From the NCBI GenBank assembly GCA_950106755.1, contig OX467082.1, positions 1,550,001 through 1,614,000 on the forward strand: DNA of 64,000 nucleotides. Direction: 5' to 3'. This document shows positions 24,653-35,994 of the stretch, piece after piece (within the stretch, counting starts at the first letter, position 1; every line of letters starts with the position of its first letter). Both the position numbers and the translations under genes were made by a program. Under the pieces are notes generated by a model, which was given only the letters and a program-made list of their open reading frames with translations, did no database searches and was not told the origin of the DNA. This stretch comes from Climacium dendroides (lineage: Eukaryota > Streptophyta > Bryopsida > Hypnales > Climaciaceae).

Positions 24653-24945
24653 GTCCACTTTAACCCCTAAAGAACTAAATTGTTGTTTTTTTGTTAACAT
24701 ATAGTAATTTCAGGCAACTCACTACAAATGGAGTTTTCATTTTTTTTCTTTGGAATTTTCATACAATATTTGCCTAAGGAGTAGCTTTAAGGCCCAACAA
24801 TTTTCATAACTTTTGACTACATGGTTAAAAAATTATTGTATGATATGTTATTTTCAGTATGTAGTAGGCAACTAAAGCAACTCAAAAAATTCTTTAAAAA
24901 TCACTTTTTCATAAATAAAAAATTGAAATTGGTTTTCTAAATGTG
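24653..24945 (+). repeat. Direct repeat pair J, left copy
   Basis: About 290 bp matching 25494-25790: shared blocks taacccctaaag, caactcactacaaat, gcccaacaattttcataac, ttttgactacatggttaaaa, ttattgtatgatatgt and gaaattggttttcta. The pair encloses about 550 bp. A solo-LTR or TRIM-like origin is possible, but no TG...CA ends or primer-binding site were seen. Confidence 0.65.
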
Positions 24946-24984
24946 TGTGTGTCTCTCTCTATATAAATATTATTAAGTATAGAT

Positions 24985-25285
24985 GGTCACAATCCCTATC
25001 ACAACTCGATGTCACAAAAATAGTCACACTTTCATCCCACTTTTTTCATCCCATTTTTTCATCGCACCCCTATCATATTGCATTGCCGTTGCATTGCAAC
25101 GGATTCCGTTCTCGTATTATATTAAGTACAAACCTTCACGCCCCCTGCCATAATTCGATGTCACAAAAATGGTCACACTTTCATCCCACTTTTCTCATCC
25201 CATTTTTTCATCATACCCTTGTCATATTGCATTGCCATTGCATTGCAACGGGCTCCATTCTCATATATATTATGTACCAAGAGAG
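24985..25285 (+). repeat. Tandem duplication, 149-bp unit
   Basis: Two units (from about 24985 and 25134) share tcgatgtcacaaaaat, cacactttcatcccactttt, gtcatattgcattgcc and gcattgcaacgg. The landmark gtcacaaaaa is at 25011 and 25160. It lies between the two J repeats. Confidence 0.85.
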
Positions 25286-25318
25286 GTTTATGCATTTGGA
25301 GAGGTCACCTATCACAAG

Positions 25319-25489
25319 GAACTTGGGCTGGTTCACTAGGTAGTAAATGGTACTAAAACAGTAGTGAATTCATGGTGAATACTTTCTTAATAAGGAAAGT
25401 CAAGGTCAACATCCTTATTTGGTAAGTATTCATCCCAATTTCACCACAGTATTTGTACCATTCACTACCTAGTGAACCGACCCAAGTTC
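25319..25489. mobile_element. Foldback MITE
   Basis: 171 bp whose ends GAACTTGGGCTGGTTCACTA and its inverted partner (TAGTGAACCGACCCAAGTTC) pair over about 35 bp, with weaker pairing further in (aatggtac, gaatactt/aagtattc). Target duplication not resolved. No coding capacity. Confidence 0.75.
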
Positions 25490-25493
25490 ATCT

Positions 25494-25790
25494 GTGAACT
25501 TTCCATCTTAACCCCTAAAGGACCAAACAATGTTTTTTTGGCAACATAGCGATTTTGGGCAGCTCACTACAAATAAAATTTTCATTTTTTTCACTGAAAT
25601 TTTCACACACCATGTGCCCAAGGAGTAACTTTAAGGCCCAACAATTTTTATAACTTTTGACTACATGGTTAAAAAGTTATTGTATGATATGTAGTTTTTT
25701 TTGTTCAGCGGGTAGTTCGGGCAAAAAAAAAACTTCTTTAAGAATCACTTTTAAAAAAAATAAAATTTTGAAATTAGTTTTCTAGATTTA
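25494..25790 (+). repeat. Direct repeat pair J, right copy
   Basis: See the left copy at 24653; similarity is continuous over about 290 bp with small indels. Confidence 0.65.
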
Positions 25791-26535
25791 TTTATACATG
25801 AATATCTTTGAATCATTTCGTTTTTATTAATGAGATGAAAGTTATGAGAAGTTTTAGTTGTGGGTACTTTGAAGGTAGTTATGGAATCTCTATTCTAAAA
25901 TAAACTTCAAAGTCCTTTATTTAACTCAATTTTCAATATTTTTGAATAAAATAAAATAAAATTGGATGTAGATTGTTTATTAAAACATTAAAACCATTGG
26001 GATTGGCATTTTTCAATTTCGTAAATAAATTGTTAACAATTTTGTATTTTGAATCATTTTCTACTTCTTTCTACTTTCTACTTTTTCCCTATATGTTGTA
26101 CAATTCCAAATGATTTAAAAATTTTCAAGCATGTATTCAGCTTGCCTTGAAAAATGAATCCAAAGAGTAACCACCATTTTGGACATTTTTTCATAATGAT
26201 CTAACCATAAGAAGTGCAGCTGCCCGATTTTTCGCAAGAACAAAAAAAGGATTTTTGTTGCTTCAAACGCTAATATCTTGCAATCTACATGGTGAAAATT
26301 TTTGAAATTTTTTCTACATATTCTCAAACCAAATTAATATAAGATCCTACGGTTAGATGTATCCAAAAATGATTTTTTTTCAAAAATTTGGTACTTGTAC
26401 TAGAGGTGGCAATTTTAAGGCATTTTTGGTGAAAGCATAGTCAAAATCCTTTTGGGATTAAATCATGCCAAGGCCCACAAGTTGTCTGCAAATTCTCTTA
26501 TTGCATAGGCTGCAGGAAGTGCGGATGCACAAATG
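25791..26535. other. Intergenic, nothing recognised
   Basis: AT-rich spacer; no coding frame, RNA gene or repeat terminus seen. Confidence 0.45.
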
Positions 26536-26843
26536 GGGAATTTCGTTAGAATGGTGGCGTGCCATTTTGAGATTGCCCACTTTGAATTGTAAAAGTGATG
26601 TTTAGGATCGATATAGTTTTCAGGAATCCTAGACTTTTATAGATTTAAGAAAACTGTGCCTATTATAGATTTCAAACTTCACAATTTGAATTATGAAAGT
26701 GACATCTAGCATAAATGTAGATTTTACACATTTAAGACTGATATAGATTTCAGACATCTAGGATTTTACTATTTTTATATGCCCGCTCTGAACTGTAAAA
26801 ACTGCCAAAGTAGCAGTTTAGGGCCATTTTAATGAAATTGCCC
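26536..26843. mobile_element. MITE family B, copy 1
   Basis: 308 bp with ends GGGAATTTCGTTAGAATGG and, inverted, GGCCATTTTAATGAAATTGCCC. The interior repeats phrases such as gattgcccactttgaattgtaaaagtg and gatatagatttcaga. Related copies or fragments lie near 27138, 32935, 34480-34930, 36650-36851 and 57640-57775. Target duplication unresolved. Confidence 0.65.
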
Positions 26844-27137
26844 ATACTAAGAGCTAGAGTTTTTACCTGTACTGTATATGCACCAGACTCACTCAGGTCA
26901 GTGTGCTGCAATAAGTCCATGCATATGAAACCATGAGACGGTTTCCTTCATGTCCTCTACCTAGCTATAACATTAATTTTGTTAGATTGGCAGTATTGAA
27001 ATAATTTGCCATTTTTTAGAAGTCCCAGCTGGAAACGTAAATATTTATTTGTCATATTTCTTAGAGCTATGTGTTAATGTATGTCACAATCATTGCCTCT
27101 AGATTTAGTATTGCTTGGAGATTTATGTAAATGTATG

Positions 27138-27240
27138 TATGGGGAATTTTGTTGAAATGACCGCTCTCAATTGTAAAAGTGACAATCAGAATAGGTATAG
27201 TTTGTAGGAATCTTGAACTTTTATAGAATTAAAAAAACTT
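27138..27240 (+). repeat. MITE family B, left-end fragment
   Basis: Begins ggggaattttgttgaaatgaccg, then ctcaattgtaaaagtgac and ggtatagtttgtaggaatct, collinear with the left part of 26536-26640. No matching right end. Confidence 0.55.
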
Positions 27241-27649
27241 GGACTAGACAAATTTTGTAGCATGTTGGATGAAAATAATATGGTAATCAACATTTCATGT
27301 ACAATAGCTACATTTGTTGAATTGTTAGGTTCCCTCAATGGAGTAGCTATTATACACTCCACTATAGACGTGTAGACAAAATTCACAATCAATAGAGGTC
27401 ATTGCCTCTTCCTTCATGATGGACAAGTACTAAGTTTAGGCCATGGTATAGCACTATTTTTGCAAACTCTGAGTGCAAACTTATGCTTTGTTTATTGCTT
27501 GTGTCATCAACATTACTTCTTTCAAGTTATTTCCATAGCCAAAATCAAGCTAAAAAGAATACATTGAGTTTAGGGTAGCACTTAGGATTCATCATCGTTG
27601 TGTCACTTGTCCTTGAGAACATTGCCTTATTGCCCCAAATTCATGTTTT

Positions 27650-27809
27650 ATAATTGAGGGTCATAAATTTCATTACTAATTTTAGAATTGAAAGTTCCAA
27701 AAAAATATGAAACGACTTGGGTTAAATGGCAATTCCACTGGTCTTTCAAGGAAAATTTATTGAAAAATATTTGAAGAGAAGGTTCCCCTCCCCAAAATTC
27801 AGTTTCAGC
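27650..27809 (+). repeat. Dispersed repeat family A, copy 1
   Basis: Shares with 39080-39250 and 44095-44270 the order ttccaaaaaaatatgaaacga, ctttcaaggaaaatt, cctccccaaaattcagtttcagctctt. This copy stops at a hAT-type MITE inserted at 27818 within the same phrase, so the MITE is younger. Confidence 0.7.
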
Positions 27810-27817
27810 TCTTAAAT

Positions 27818-27985
27818 CACGGTTGTCGTATTGGACGGAAACTATATATGCCTAAAAACATCTCATTTACCCAATTTGAAGTATTTTTGCAAAAGTTATA
27901 AGCCTCTGAAGTTTGCAGCTGGTTAACCCTAATCGGTCCGATTCTATCCGTGAATAGTGAGATTCTGTCTGATATGACAATCATG
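27818..27985. mobile_element. hAT-type MITE 1
   Basis: 168 bp with ends CACGGTTGTCGTATTGGAC and, inverted, CATGATTGTCATATCAGAC. Flanked by a perfect 8-bp target duplication TCTTAAAT (27810-27817 and 27986-27993), the hAT hallmark. The interior (aaaaacatctcat, cccaatttg, gaagtttgcagc, ttaaccctaatcgg) matches a left-truncated copy ending at 43819. Confidence 0.92.
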
Positions 27986-28028
27986 TCTTAAATGGATGAT
28001 TTATGGACCTCCTACCTTTACTGACAAG

Positions 28029-28290
28029 CTGGGTTGTCATAACGGGCGGTCCGGACCGGACGGACAGGCGAACCGGACGGGCAAACCGGACCGGATGGAC
28101 GGTCCAGACAACTTTAATTTTGAGAGTTTTGCACCTTGACGATCCCGTCCGCGCCCCGACTACAGCATCCACGCCCTGTCAGGCGAATCGGACGGACGGG
28201 CAAACTGGATGTCCGCCCGTTATGACAACCCTGTGTTGGGCGAATTGGACGGACGAGCGAACCGGACGTCCACCTGTTATGACAACCCTG
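28029..28290. mobile_element. hAT-type MITE 2, GC-rich
   Basis: 262 bp with ends CTGGGTTGTCATAACGGG and, inverted, CAGGGTTGTCATAACAGG. Flanked by a perfect 8-bp duplication CTGACAAG (28021-28028 and 28291-28298). The interior is strikingly GC-rich for this window and made of ccggacggac / cccgtccgcg phrases. It shares tttaattttgagagttttgcaccttgac with 62932-63192. An extra internal end (cccgttatgacaaccctg, 28216-28233) shows that the right terminus was duplicated. Open frames across it are composition artefacts. Confidence 0.93.
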
Positions 28291-28298
28291 CTGACAAG

Positions 28299-28940
28299 TC
28301 CAATCACTAAGGTAGAAGAACCTATTTTGGATAGGCCCCCATGATGGATGCATAGGTTGATTTATTGTGGACAACAATTGAATGTAGTGGTTATTGAGAA
28401 AGATTCTTTGTTTGTACCTTCTCGCCCATTCATCTCTCTTCATTTTTAGCTTAAGGAAATGTGCCAAAGATAACCAGAATAGGTGAGTCTATGAAACTAG
28501 AATGGGTCCGTATGAATTTTTTTTATATTCAATAAAATATTCATTCAAAGAAAATAAATTTTGTTCTTTTTGGCATTCTTTGGCAACCTTATTTTTGCAC
28601 ACCTTGAATCAATTCCTCCATGACAGCATGACTTTCCTAAATCATACACTAAAATGTTTAAGTTATCCGAAATAGGTACTTCTACCTTATTTGCCAGAAA
28701 GTTAAGAGCCTTTTACTAGTTTCCCGAACACGGAACGAGTCTCCAAGAATCAATTGGACAAACACATAACTTAACCTCAAATCCAAGATTTTCCAACACA
28801 CATGACAACATCACGTTAAGAAAATTGGAATGGCAAGATACTGAAGTTGGTCTATCCCAGAGGAACTTACTGGATTCAACTTCATGATTGTAATAGAAAT
28901 ATATCAAAATTCTACAGTAAGTTATAATACCACGCAATTA
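28299..28940. other. Spacer between MITE 2 and the HMA pseudogene block
   Basis: Nothing coding recognised. The phrase aaataggtacttctacctta near 28668 recurs near 9815. Confidence 0.4.
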
Positions 28941-28944
28941 ACAC

Positions 28945-30490
28945 TCTATTTTGGTATATCAATCATTTGAATAAAAAGTGTACAGCACATAAACGCTGCT
29001 AGCTAGATAGCTACTCCTCCCGTTTTTCTAATCTATGTTTCTGTTTCTGTCAATGGTCACAGCTCGATCCAATCCATGCAAGCACGAAAGATCGAAGCTT
29101 CCTGGACTGATAATTCTGTATCCTATCTGTACTACTCTAAACAACGCTCAAAGAGTGGTTGCAAAAGCGCAAACTCTAACAATGCAACCAGATGTACGAA
29201 AACAAATCGCCACTACCTGGAGAACACAATCGGGATCAAAAATCTTAGAATTGAAGCTGGTTAATAAAATAAAATTAGCACCGACGATCCCTCCAGAAGA
29301 CAGAGCGCTACATATGCGGAACCAGTTGGAGACGTCACAACACATGCTCCCCATGAAGGCCATTCCCCACCATCACCACTTTCTTCTCCCAGAGATCAGC
29401 AACGACATTTACCAGGCCAGGAAACGTCTTCAAGGTATCCACCACTTTCCTCTCGCGGCTATCACTTTAAAGCTGAGGAGCGTAAAACTCGAGATTGGAG
29501 TCCTCTTCAACATCTCCGTGGGGACATTACACAACCAAAACAGGATAGAATAAAAAGCCGTATACGTAGTCGCGGTCGAGCCACGTAACATGGAGCAGTG
29601 GGAGTGGGATATGGATATGGATACGGATATAATGGAATTCGAATGCGCACCTGTTCTCTGACTGGAATGAGCTCTCCGCCATGGCTGAAATCTGCAGGGT
29701 GCTGGTCACGGAAGGGGCGACGGCAGTAGGGGTCATTGTAGAATGGAGGCGTTCGGAAGGATACTGGTGCGGGATCTAGGTAGAAAATGCCGTCTCGGTT
29801 GAACCGTGGATCGTCGTTGGAGACGTATATGGGTTCACCGTGATTATCATAGTACCATGCCATGGTGTTCGATCTCAGTCTCAATTAAAAACGGGTCCAA
29901 CCTCCTAAAAACTGGTGCAATCTCTCGAAAACTAGATCATTGTAACTGCTCAACGTACGCTTGGTTTCGATTAGTTGAATGAGCGCCTGGAAATGAATTA
30001 ACAGTGAGAATGGAAAATGTGGTTCAGACTCTGTATCTGAACTGGCGATCGAATGGTCCAGGGAGTTGAAGTGAATACATGAATGAGCTGTGTTCTTCTC
30101 AACCCTGTTTCATACTGTATATATCGGAAAACATGGGTCTCGATTTTCATGCGCTCTACACAACTTCAGTGAAAAGCAACTTACAGATTTAAGACACAGA
30201 CTCAACCGTACCATAGTTGGAAACTCGAGTACATGTATATAATTTTTAAATTTTTTGCTGCCTAAATTGATTTCAGCGGTGAAGATCGGAATGCAAAATA
30301 GACACCAGACCCTCAGACCAAACTAAGTGCTGCAAGGAGACCTTCAGTGAATGGATCGGAGACCCCATTCGATCCAGCGTCAGTGGGACCATGCAAGCGC
30401 TGGTCTTGCTAGCTTGTGGGTCCCTGGTTGTGTGCAAATTAACAGTGAGTCCGTTTGCAAACACGGAACCCGTACAGTCGGATTCTATAC
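28945..30490 (-). repeat. Inverted duplicate block of the HMA-like locus
   Basis: The minus strand from about 30490 down to about 28945 is homologous to the plus strand from about 59270 to 60950. It covers promoter (accagggaccca; gatcgaaaccaagcgtacgt), coding region and 3' flank (ccagcttcaattct; acagataggatacagaatta; ttattcaaatgattgat). The copies are diverged but collinear, so a whole gene with its regulatory flanks was duplicated. Confidence 0.88.
29282..29863 (-). pseudogene. HMA/HIPP-like gene copy, disrupted
   Basis: Paralogue of the intact gene at 60090-60638. The start (ATG 29863-29861) opens MAWYYDNHGEPIYVSNDDPR, and the N-terminal half stays in frame to about 29640. A frameshift in the PYPYPYP stretch then diverts it to an early stop at 29507-29509. 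In the frame matching the paralogue, the HMA half contains TAA at 29467-29469 and TGA at 29335-29337. The original terminal stop is replaced by CGG, so nothing downstream of the break can be translated correctly. Long open frames on the opposite strand (29035-29553) are shadows. Conservation of the N-terminal reading frame in both copies supports its having been coding in the ancestor. Confidence 0.88.
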
Positions 30491-30619
30491 TTTGGTGCAC
30501 AACGTACCGATCAATTCATAAATTTCAACGAACTTCTGGATGTTCCATGCAGTAAGCGGATCCGCTGGTGCTTGAATGTCTCATGATGATCGACCGGTCT
30601 TGCAATGCAAGTCGCCGCA

Positions 30620-31325
30620 ACATCGGAAATGTATGTCAATTACGGGGAAAGTGACTGCCGGTCCCTCGCCATGCATCCTTAATTTCTTTTCGTGTTCAGT
30701 ATCTTAACTAGAAGTTGCACTGCCGAATCGTTTGGACACCGTATGAAAAATAACATTGTTGCAAACGAAGGGTTCACCTGCTGGTTGACAGTTAAGCTTA
30801 TTAGTGCGAATTAAAGGGTGATCGACCTAGCCTGGAAGATTTGCCAGGCCCACCAAAGCTAGCTAGCTAGGCTCGATCATGTACAGGTGGAACGCGCACT
30901 CGGAAAATTTTAGTAGTTACTGAAATATTGTAAAGAAATCGCTAGTGGAAAGAGCAATGATGGCTGTGATCGAGTATTGATCTTTGATGGTTTTGACCAT
31001 TGAGAGATGAACCCTATTCCGGAGTATGCAGTGGCCTATGAGCAAGACAGTTCTGTTAGTATGCTTTTTCGTTGGAAATTGCATCTGCTTTTATATACCT
31101 ATATGTATATATACAGATACATACTAGCTAGCTCCAAGTTCAATTGGACAGACTCGACGCGATGTTAACTGGAAAAACCGCTTCACGTCGACTGTCTGTA
31201 TTTTGACATTCTGTACCGGTAGTACATACCAATTACGGAGTACTATTTTCTTTTTTCTTTTTTGACACAAATAAAGGTTGACCTTTACTGCAAGGAAATA
31301 TGGAGTACTATTTTCAATATACATG
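30620..31325 (+). repeat. Flank block homologous to 61115-61650
   Basis: Same-strand homology to 61115-61650: ggggaaagtgactg, ctcgccat, aatttcttttcg, actgccgaatcg, aagggtgatcga, ttctgttag, ttcgttggaaattgc and ctgaaaaaaccgct-type blocks in order. Unlike the adjacent HMA block, this block is not inverted relative to its partner. No intact coding frame was recognised. Confidence 0.85.
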
Positions 31326-31452
31326 TGAGGATGGTGACCACTGTCAGAATGTTCCAGGACCATTTGGGATGCCGGGATGCAGCTTGTTTCATTAGCGTAA
31401 TTTAGCTTGCTAGTGTTGTTAATATCGTTCTTCCATGGCTAATGGCTATTAA

Positions 31453-31669
31453 GGTGGGTTCCCCCAAATCGCCACTAATTGTTACATTCAAATAGCCTGT
31501 TCAAATTTCATATTTCCTTATTGGCTGTGAAAGGAGTTCCAATGCACCAAAGAATGTGACATTTGGATATTGTATACAAACTAAAGTGTTTCTTCCACAT
31601 AAGTATATAGTTGGTTTTGGAGATGTACAAAGAGTGAAGATGGCAATTTTGGAGTGCCCAATGTAACCC
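31453..31669. mobile_element. TTAA-flanked MITE, family D copy 2
   Basis: 217 bp, ends GGTGGGTTCCCCCAAAT and inverted GGGTTACATTGGGCACTCC, with TTAA at 31449-31452 and 31670-31673. The interior is the reverse complement of the 4015-4284 interior (gtgtttcttccacata, ttttggagatgtac, atttggatattgtata). Confidence 0.78.
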
Positions 31670-31673
31670 TTAA

Positions 31674-34380
31674 AAGGACAAACATTGTTAGTTTTCTATA
31701 TTAAAATACATATTTCAAAATTTTGATATTTTGCTCATGTCATTTTGACATATCTAAAGTTTATTTCAATTTTTCATAATTGAAAATTTCAAATGAAGTT
31801 TATTAGATTATTTAAATTAATTGTTTTATAAAAATCATAGTAATTACAAGAATTCTTTAAAATGAAACAAGTTTTTTTAGAGAATTGAAGGTATGTGATA
31901 AACATCATAGTGTAGTTGCAATACCTAACATTAGAAAATTTATGATAGAAAAAGCTCAAAAGTAGTGTATTTTAAACTTTCTAGATGCTACTGACTACCT
32001 CCAAAATGTTACAAAGATTACAATTTTAAAATTTTTGAAAAAAGATTAAAATGGAATTAAAAAAATTCCTTGGGGGTGCACTTAGTTTTACTACAACAAA
32101 CCATGTGCGAACAAGTGATTTCTATTAAACTATAATTTGAACTTCAAATTTGAACATTGTTTACTAATGACAATAGGAATCTACTCCCAAAATTTCAAAC
32201 TCAAATAAAATATGGAATGATTTCTAGAAGAGGTTAAAAATGCACTAAAATGACATGATTTTTTAACTCAAATATTTTCAAAGAACATATTTAGATGACC
32301 ATTGCATCAATATTCAACTAAAAATGAGCTTTCAATAAAGAGTTATTTTTAGAATTTTTTGGTTCATTTTTTAAACAATTTTTTTAATATAATATAGGGG
32401 TGTGAAAGTTATTTTTTAGTTCTACAATGTATCTTTTTACTTCAAAATTTTATAACTAATTATTATTAACAAATAAAATTATCAATAATTCAAAATATAA
32501 ACTTTCAAAGTAGAAAAATCTATTCATATTTTTTTATTTAATTTTATTTAAAATTCAAAAAGTATATAGGAGTCCAAAGTTTTGTTTGTATGTAGTTTTT
32601 AATGGACACTCTAAGTGACCCCTCGAGAAAATTTCTTAGAAGCACATGTTCTCAATTAAAATTAAAAGCATTTGTAATCAAGAATTATGTGAAAATTGTG
32701 GTTTGACTTTCAAAATGTCCTTTAAGCTTGCAATGTCCTTCAATTGAAGAGTTTACCTTTGAAGATTGGAAAGAGGATTAAAATTATTATTTGGATGATC
32801 AAATATAATTTTTTTATATTAAAAAATGAATGATTTTCATCCATTTGTTGTGTGCAACTTTATTAATGCCATATCCACATCATTGAATTAAATTTGAACA
32901 AGATAATTTTGTTAAATAAAAATGTCTAATAGTGTAATGGAATTTCATTAAAATGGCATATTCCATGCGCCATTTTTAGTCCATTCAGTTTGAACTATGA
33001 AAGTGCCATCTAGGCTCAAAGGGGTCACTCCATGTAGGGGTTCATACATCATGCGCAACTAAGGTTTTATTTTGGGGGTATTTGGGTGACCATGAACAAT
33101 TAAATGGTCCCTATTATTATCTAATTTCTTAATTCATGGTATTTTATGCCTTTCTAAAATTATTTAGAATTCTAAAAGACAAATAAATTTTAATACTTAA
33201 CCTTCATTATAAGAAAAAAAAGGTGAAGTGAAAAAGGCAAATATAGAGATTAAAGACAAAAATGCAACAAATGAACTACATATACAACATTCACTTAACA
33301 CAATTTGAAGCTTTTAACATACATTGCTACCTTCTCCCTATTGTAAAGCATATAATACATGAGAATCCTCAAATCATAAACCAAAATTAGCAAAGAAGGG
33401 CTACAAAACAAAACAAAAACAAAAACAACTCATATAAACTAGAAACTAGAAATTGACAATATTTACATCCAAGAGAATGTGAACAATAGAATGAGGCACT
33501 ACTACCCCATCAATATGGTGATACACCATACAATGGACATTCATAGAATAACATGCAAGGAAGTCATAAATGCGCAAAGCCAAAAAAAATCATGAAAGTG
33601 AAACTAAATGAGAAATGTTCAAGTATGTATGGTGTACTACTAATAATAATATCAAAGTGTTCAAAGCCTAAAATGCATTTATAACACAAGTGTAAGTACA
33701 TACAGTAGATGGTTGCTTCAATTCTATTGCATATACTACATGGAAATTTAAAAATTCTACATACACTATATGGAAATCCTCATAATAAAAAATTTGAGAA
33801 AAATCCCTTCTCGTGCATGGGCTTAAAGGTCACCTACAAGTGTAAAAAGTTGCACCAATCATCATCTTTCACCACAAAAACCTTGCAAGGTTGTTAGCAC
33901 AACACAAAATGCCATGGAGCTCCTTCAACTCTCCATTGTTGAGATTTAACATGGAATTGTAGTAGTTGTACATGATCAAAAAGCGGTGTCGAAATCTACT
34001 ACAGTCAACAAGAGAAACTCACCATAAATTCTAAACCTTCAAAATAACAACATATGTAGACACCACATTTAGACCATTCTCTGAGAAATAGAAAATAAAG
34101 CCAGTGCTACAACGAAAAATGAGATTCACAACATGCAAGTAAAACACCCATAGTGAAAAAGGAAACAAATTTCAAATCATTCAAGTGTTTGCAATGGTAT
34201 AGAAGAGAAGACCAAATTGTAAAGTCATATAAGGACATGAAATATTCATTTTATTAGATTGTTATTTGAATTTTTCCTCCAAACAAGCAAATCAATAGTT
34301 CTAAAAGTTGGCCCTACCTATAATAAATTTCTAAGATCCATATCTTTAAGGCTATATTAAAAAAATGTGAGGTATTATTT
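31674..34380. other. Gene-free AT-rich spacer
   Basis: No coding frame, RNA gene or complete element recognised. A family B end (ggaatttcattaaaatggc) lies near 32938. The rest shows no structure that could be supported by eye. Confidence 0.4.
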
Positions 34381-34479
34381 ATATGTGTATCTTATTTATA
34401 TTTGATTATACATTAATTTATACTCTATATATTACCTCAAAGTTTTTTCTAATTTTTTGGCACTACGAATTAATTGTTT

Positions 34480-34930
34480 GGAAAAAATCTAAGTGGCCCT
34501 CTAGGCATCTAGGACTAGTATATATTTCAAAAATCTTAAACAATAATATATTTTTGACATCTAGGATAGGTGTACATTTCAAACCGCTCGATCTAAATCG
34601 TAAAAACTGCCAAAGCATTAGAAGACATTTCAGGCCTCTATAGGGCCGTTTCAGGCTTGTTCCCTTGTTGTTCCCCTTGTAGCGAGGGAATGGCCAGCTG
34701 TCAAAGAAAAACATTTCAAAAAAAAATTTAGTTCTTAGAATGCCAAAAGAAGTTGAATTTTTTTTAAAAAATCCAAAAATGATGTGGCAGGGTCTCAACC
34801 ATATCAACCTGTTGTGTTGTCACTGCTGCACTGCGGGGAGTTCCCTGCCATGATAACTTGCACCCCTATAGAGACTTGAAATGTCTTTTAATGTGGTGAA
34901 ATGGCTCCATTTTAATAAAATTTCCTATTG
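34480..34930. repeat. MITE family B, degraded copy
   Basis: Contains family B interior phrases (catctaggactagtatatatttca, gatctaaatcgtaaaaactgcc) and ends in the family B right end atggctccattttaataaaatttcc near 34925. The left end is not clear. A GC-richer insert occupies about 34640-34860. Confidence 0.5.
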
Positions 34931-35179
34931 TATTTCAATATTGTGAACTTTCATTTTTCATTAAAACTTGATTTTGATATTCAAAATAATTTCTTTGCTT
35001 TTTAGGAGAACGAACAAAATGACGCTTCTAAAGTGCAATTTTTACTCTAAAGACTTGGAAATTTTGAAAATATCATGAAGATAAATTTTTTTTTAAGGTT
35101 TGAAGTTGAGAAACTAAAACTAGATTTTTAAATAGAAAGTGATATAGAATTTATCTATAATGTAGTTTTCTATATTATA

Positions 35180-35994
35180 ACTAGCAGTTGGCGCTTGCTA
35201 TGCTACGCATTCACCATTAGAATTTCATAAGAATTTTTATGTATTAGATAGAATGCAAAGCAAGAATTTCAAAAAATCTTCATATAAAAATTACTAAAAT
35301 TTTCATATAATTTTTTTTTATAAATAAGCATATACTGAAATAAATAATAGAAATTTAATGAATGATGAATGAAATACATGCAATGATGAATATGGTAAAA
35401 GATACACATACATTAGAATGCATTAGAAATTTGACTCCATTGTTACAAAAATGGCAACCCAAATTGAAGAATTGAAAAGAAAAACTTTTAAAATCTCAAA
35501 AACTTTGTGAACAACTTAATTGTTGTGGAATCCAAAATCGCTTCAATTGCATAAATTTCTCAAAATCATTTGGTAGTAGCAATAGAAAATTGAGATCATG
35601 AAAGCTCAAAGTTCATAAAAGCACAAAATCATAGAAGTGCAAAGAAGTGTAAAGCCAAGAGAAGCAATGGATTTGCTACCTCTATAATATCATCCTATGG
35701 ATCCTCTTTAATATCACCTTAATTGCAACAACTATATTATTTCTATAATATCACTCTTTGTGAAAAGTGATATTATAAAAGTGATTGCAAACTACTACTC
35801 TATTTTTGTAATATCACATTGTGTGAAAATACGATTTCCATGTATGCATGATTGCAAGTATTTTTACAAAATATTCAAAATAATTATTTTAAAGACTTAT
35901 TGAAATCATTATCATGCATTCTATTCAAATATATCAAAATTTTACTAATATGTGATACAATGAATGTGTAGCATAGCAAGCATAAGCCCCTAGT
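35180..35994. mobile_element. 815-bp element with CTAG-type inverted ends (family I)
   Basis: Left end ACTAGCAGTTGGCGCTTGC, continuing tatgctacgcattca. Inverted right end ACTAGGGGCTTATGCTTGC, continuing tatgctacacattca. The interior is AT-rich, with several gtgatattataaaagtg-like phrases around 35690-35830 and no coding frame. A one-ended relative is at 10787. Target duplication not established. Confidence 0.7.

Noticed and set aside
24653..25790. Full LTR retrotransposon
   Set aside because: No TG...CA ends, primer-binding site, polypurine tract or coding remnant could be seen.
28003..28467. Overlapping 113- and 117-codon frames with repeated Arg/Thr/Gly
   Set aside because: Composition artefact of the GC-rich hAT MITE; no conserved protein.
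29035..29553. 172-codon open frame on the plus strand
   Set aside because: It is antisense to the HMA pseudogene and its 3' flank; the homology to 60090-60638 runs on the minus strand.
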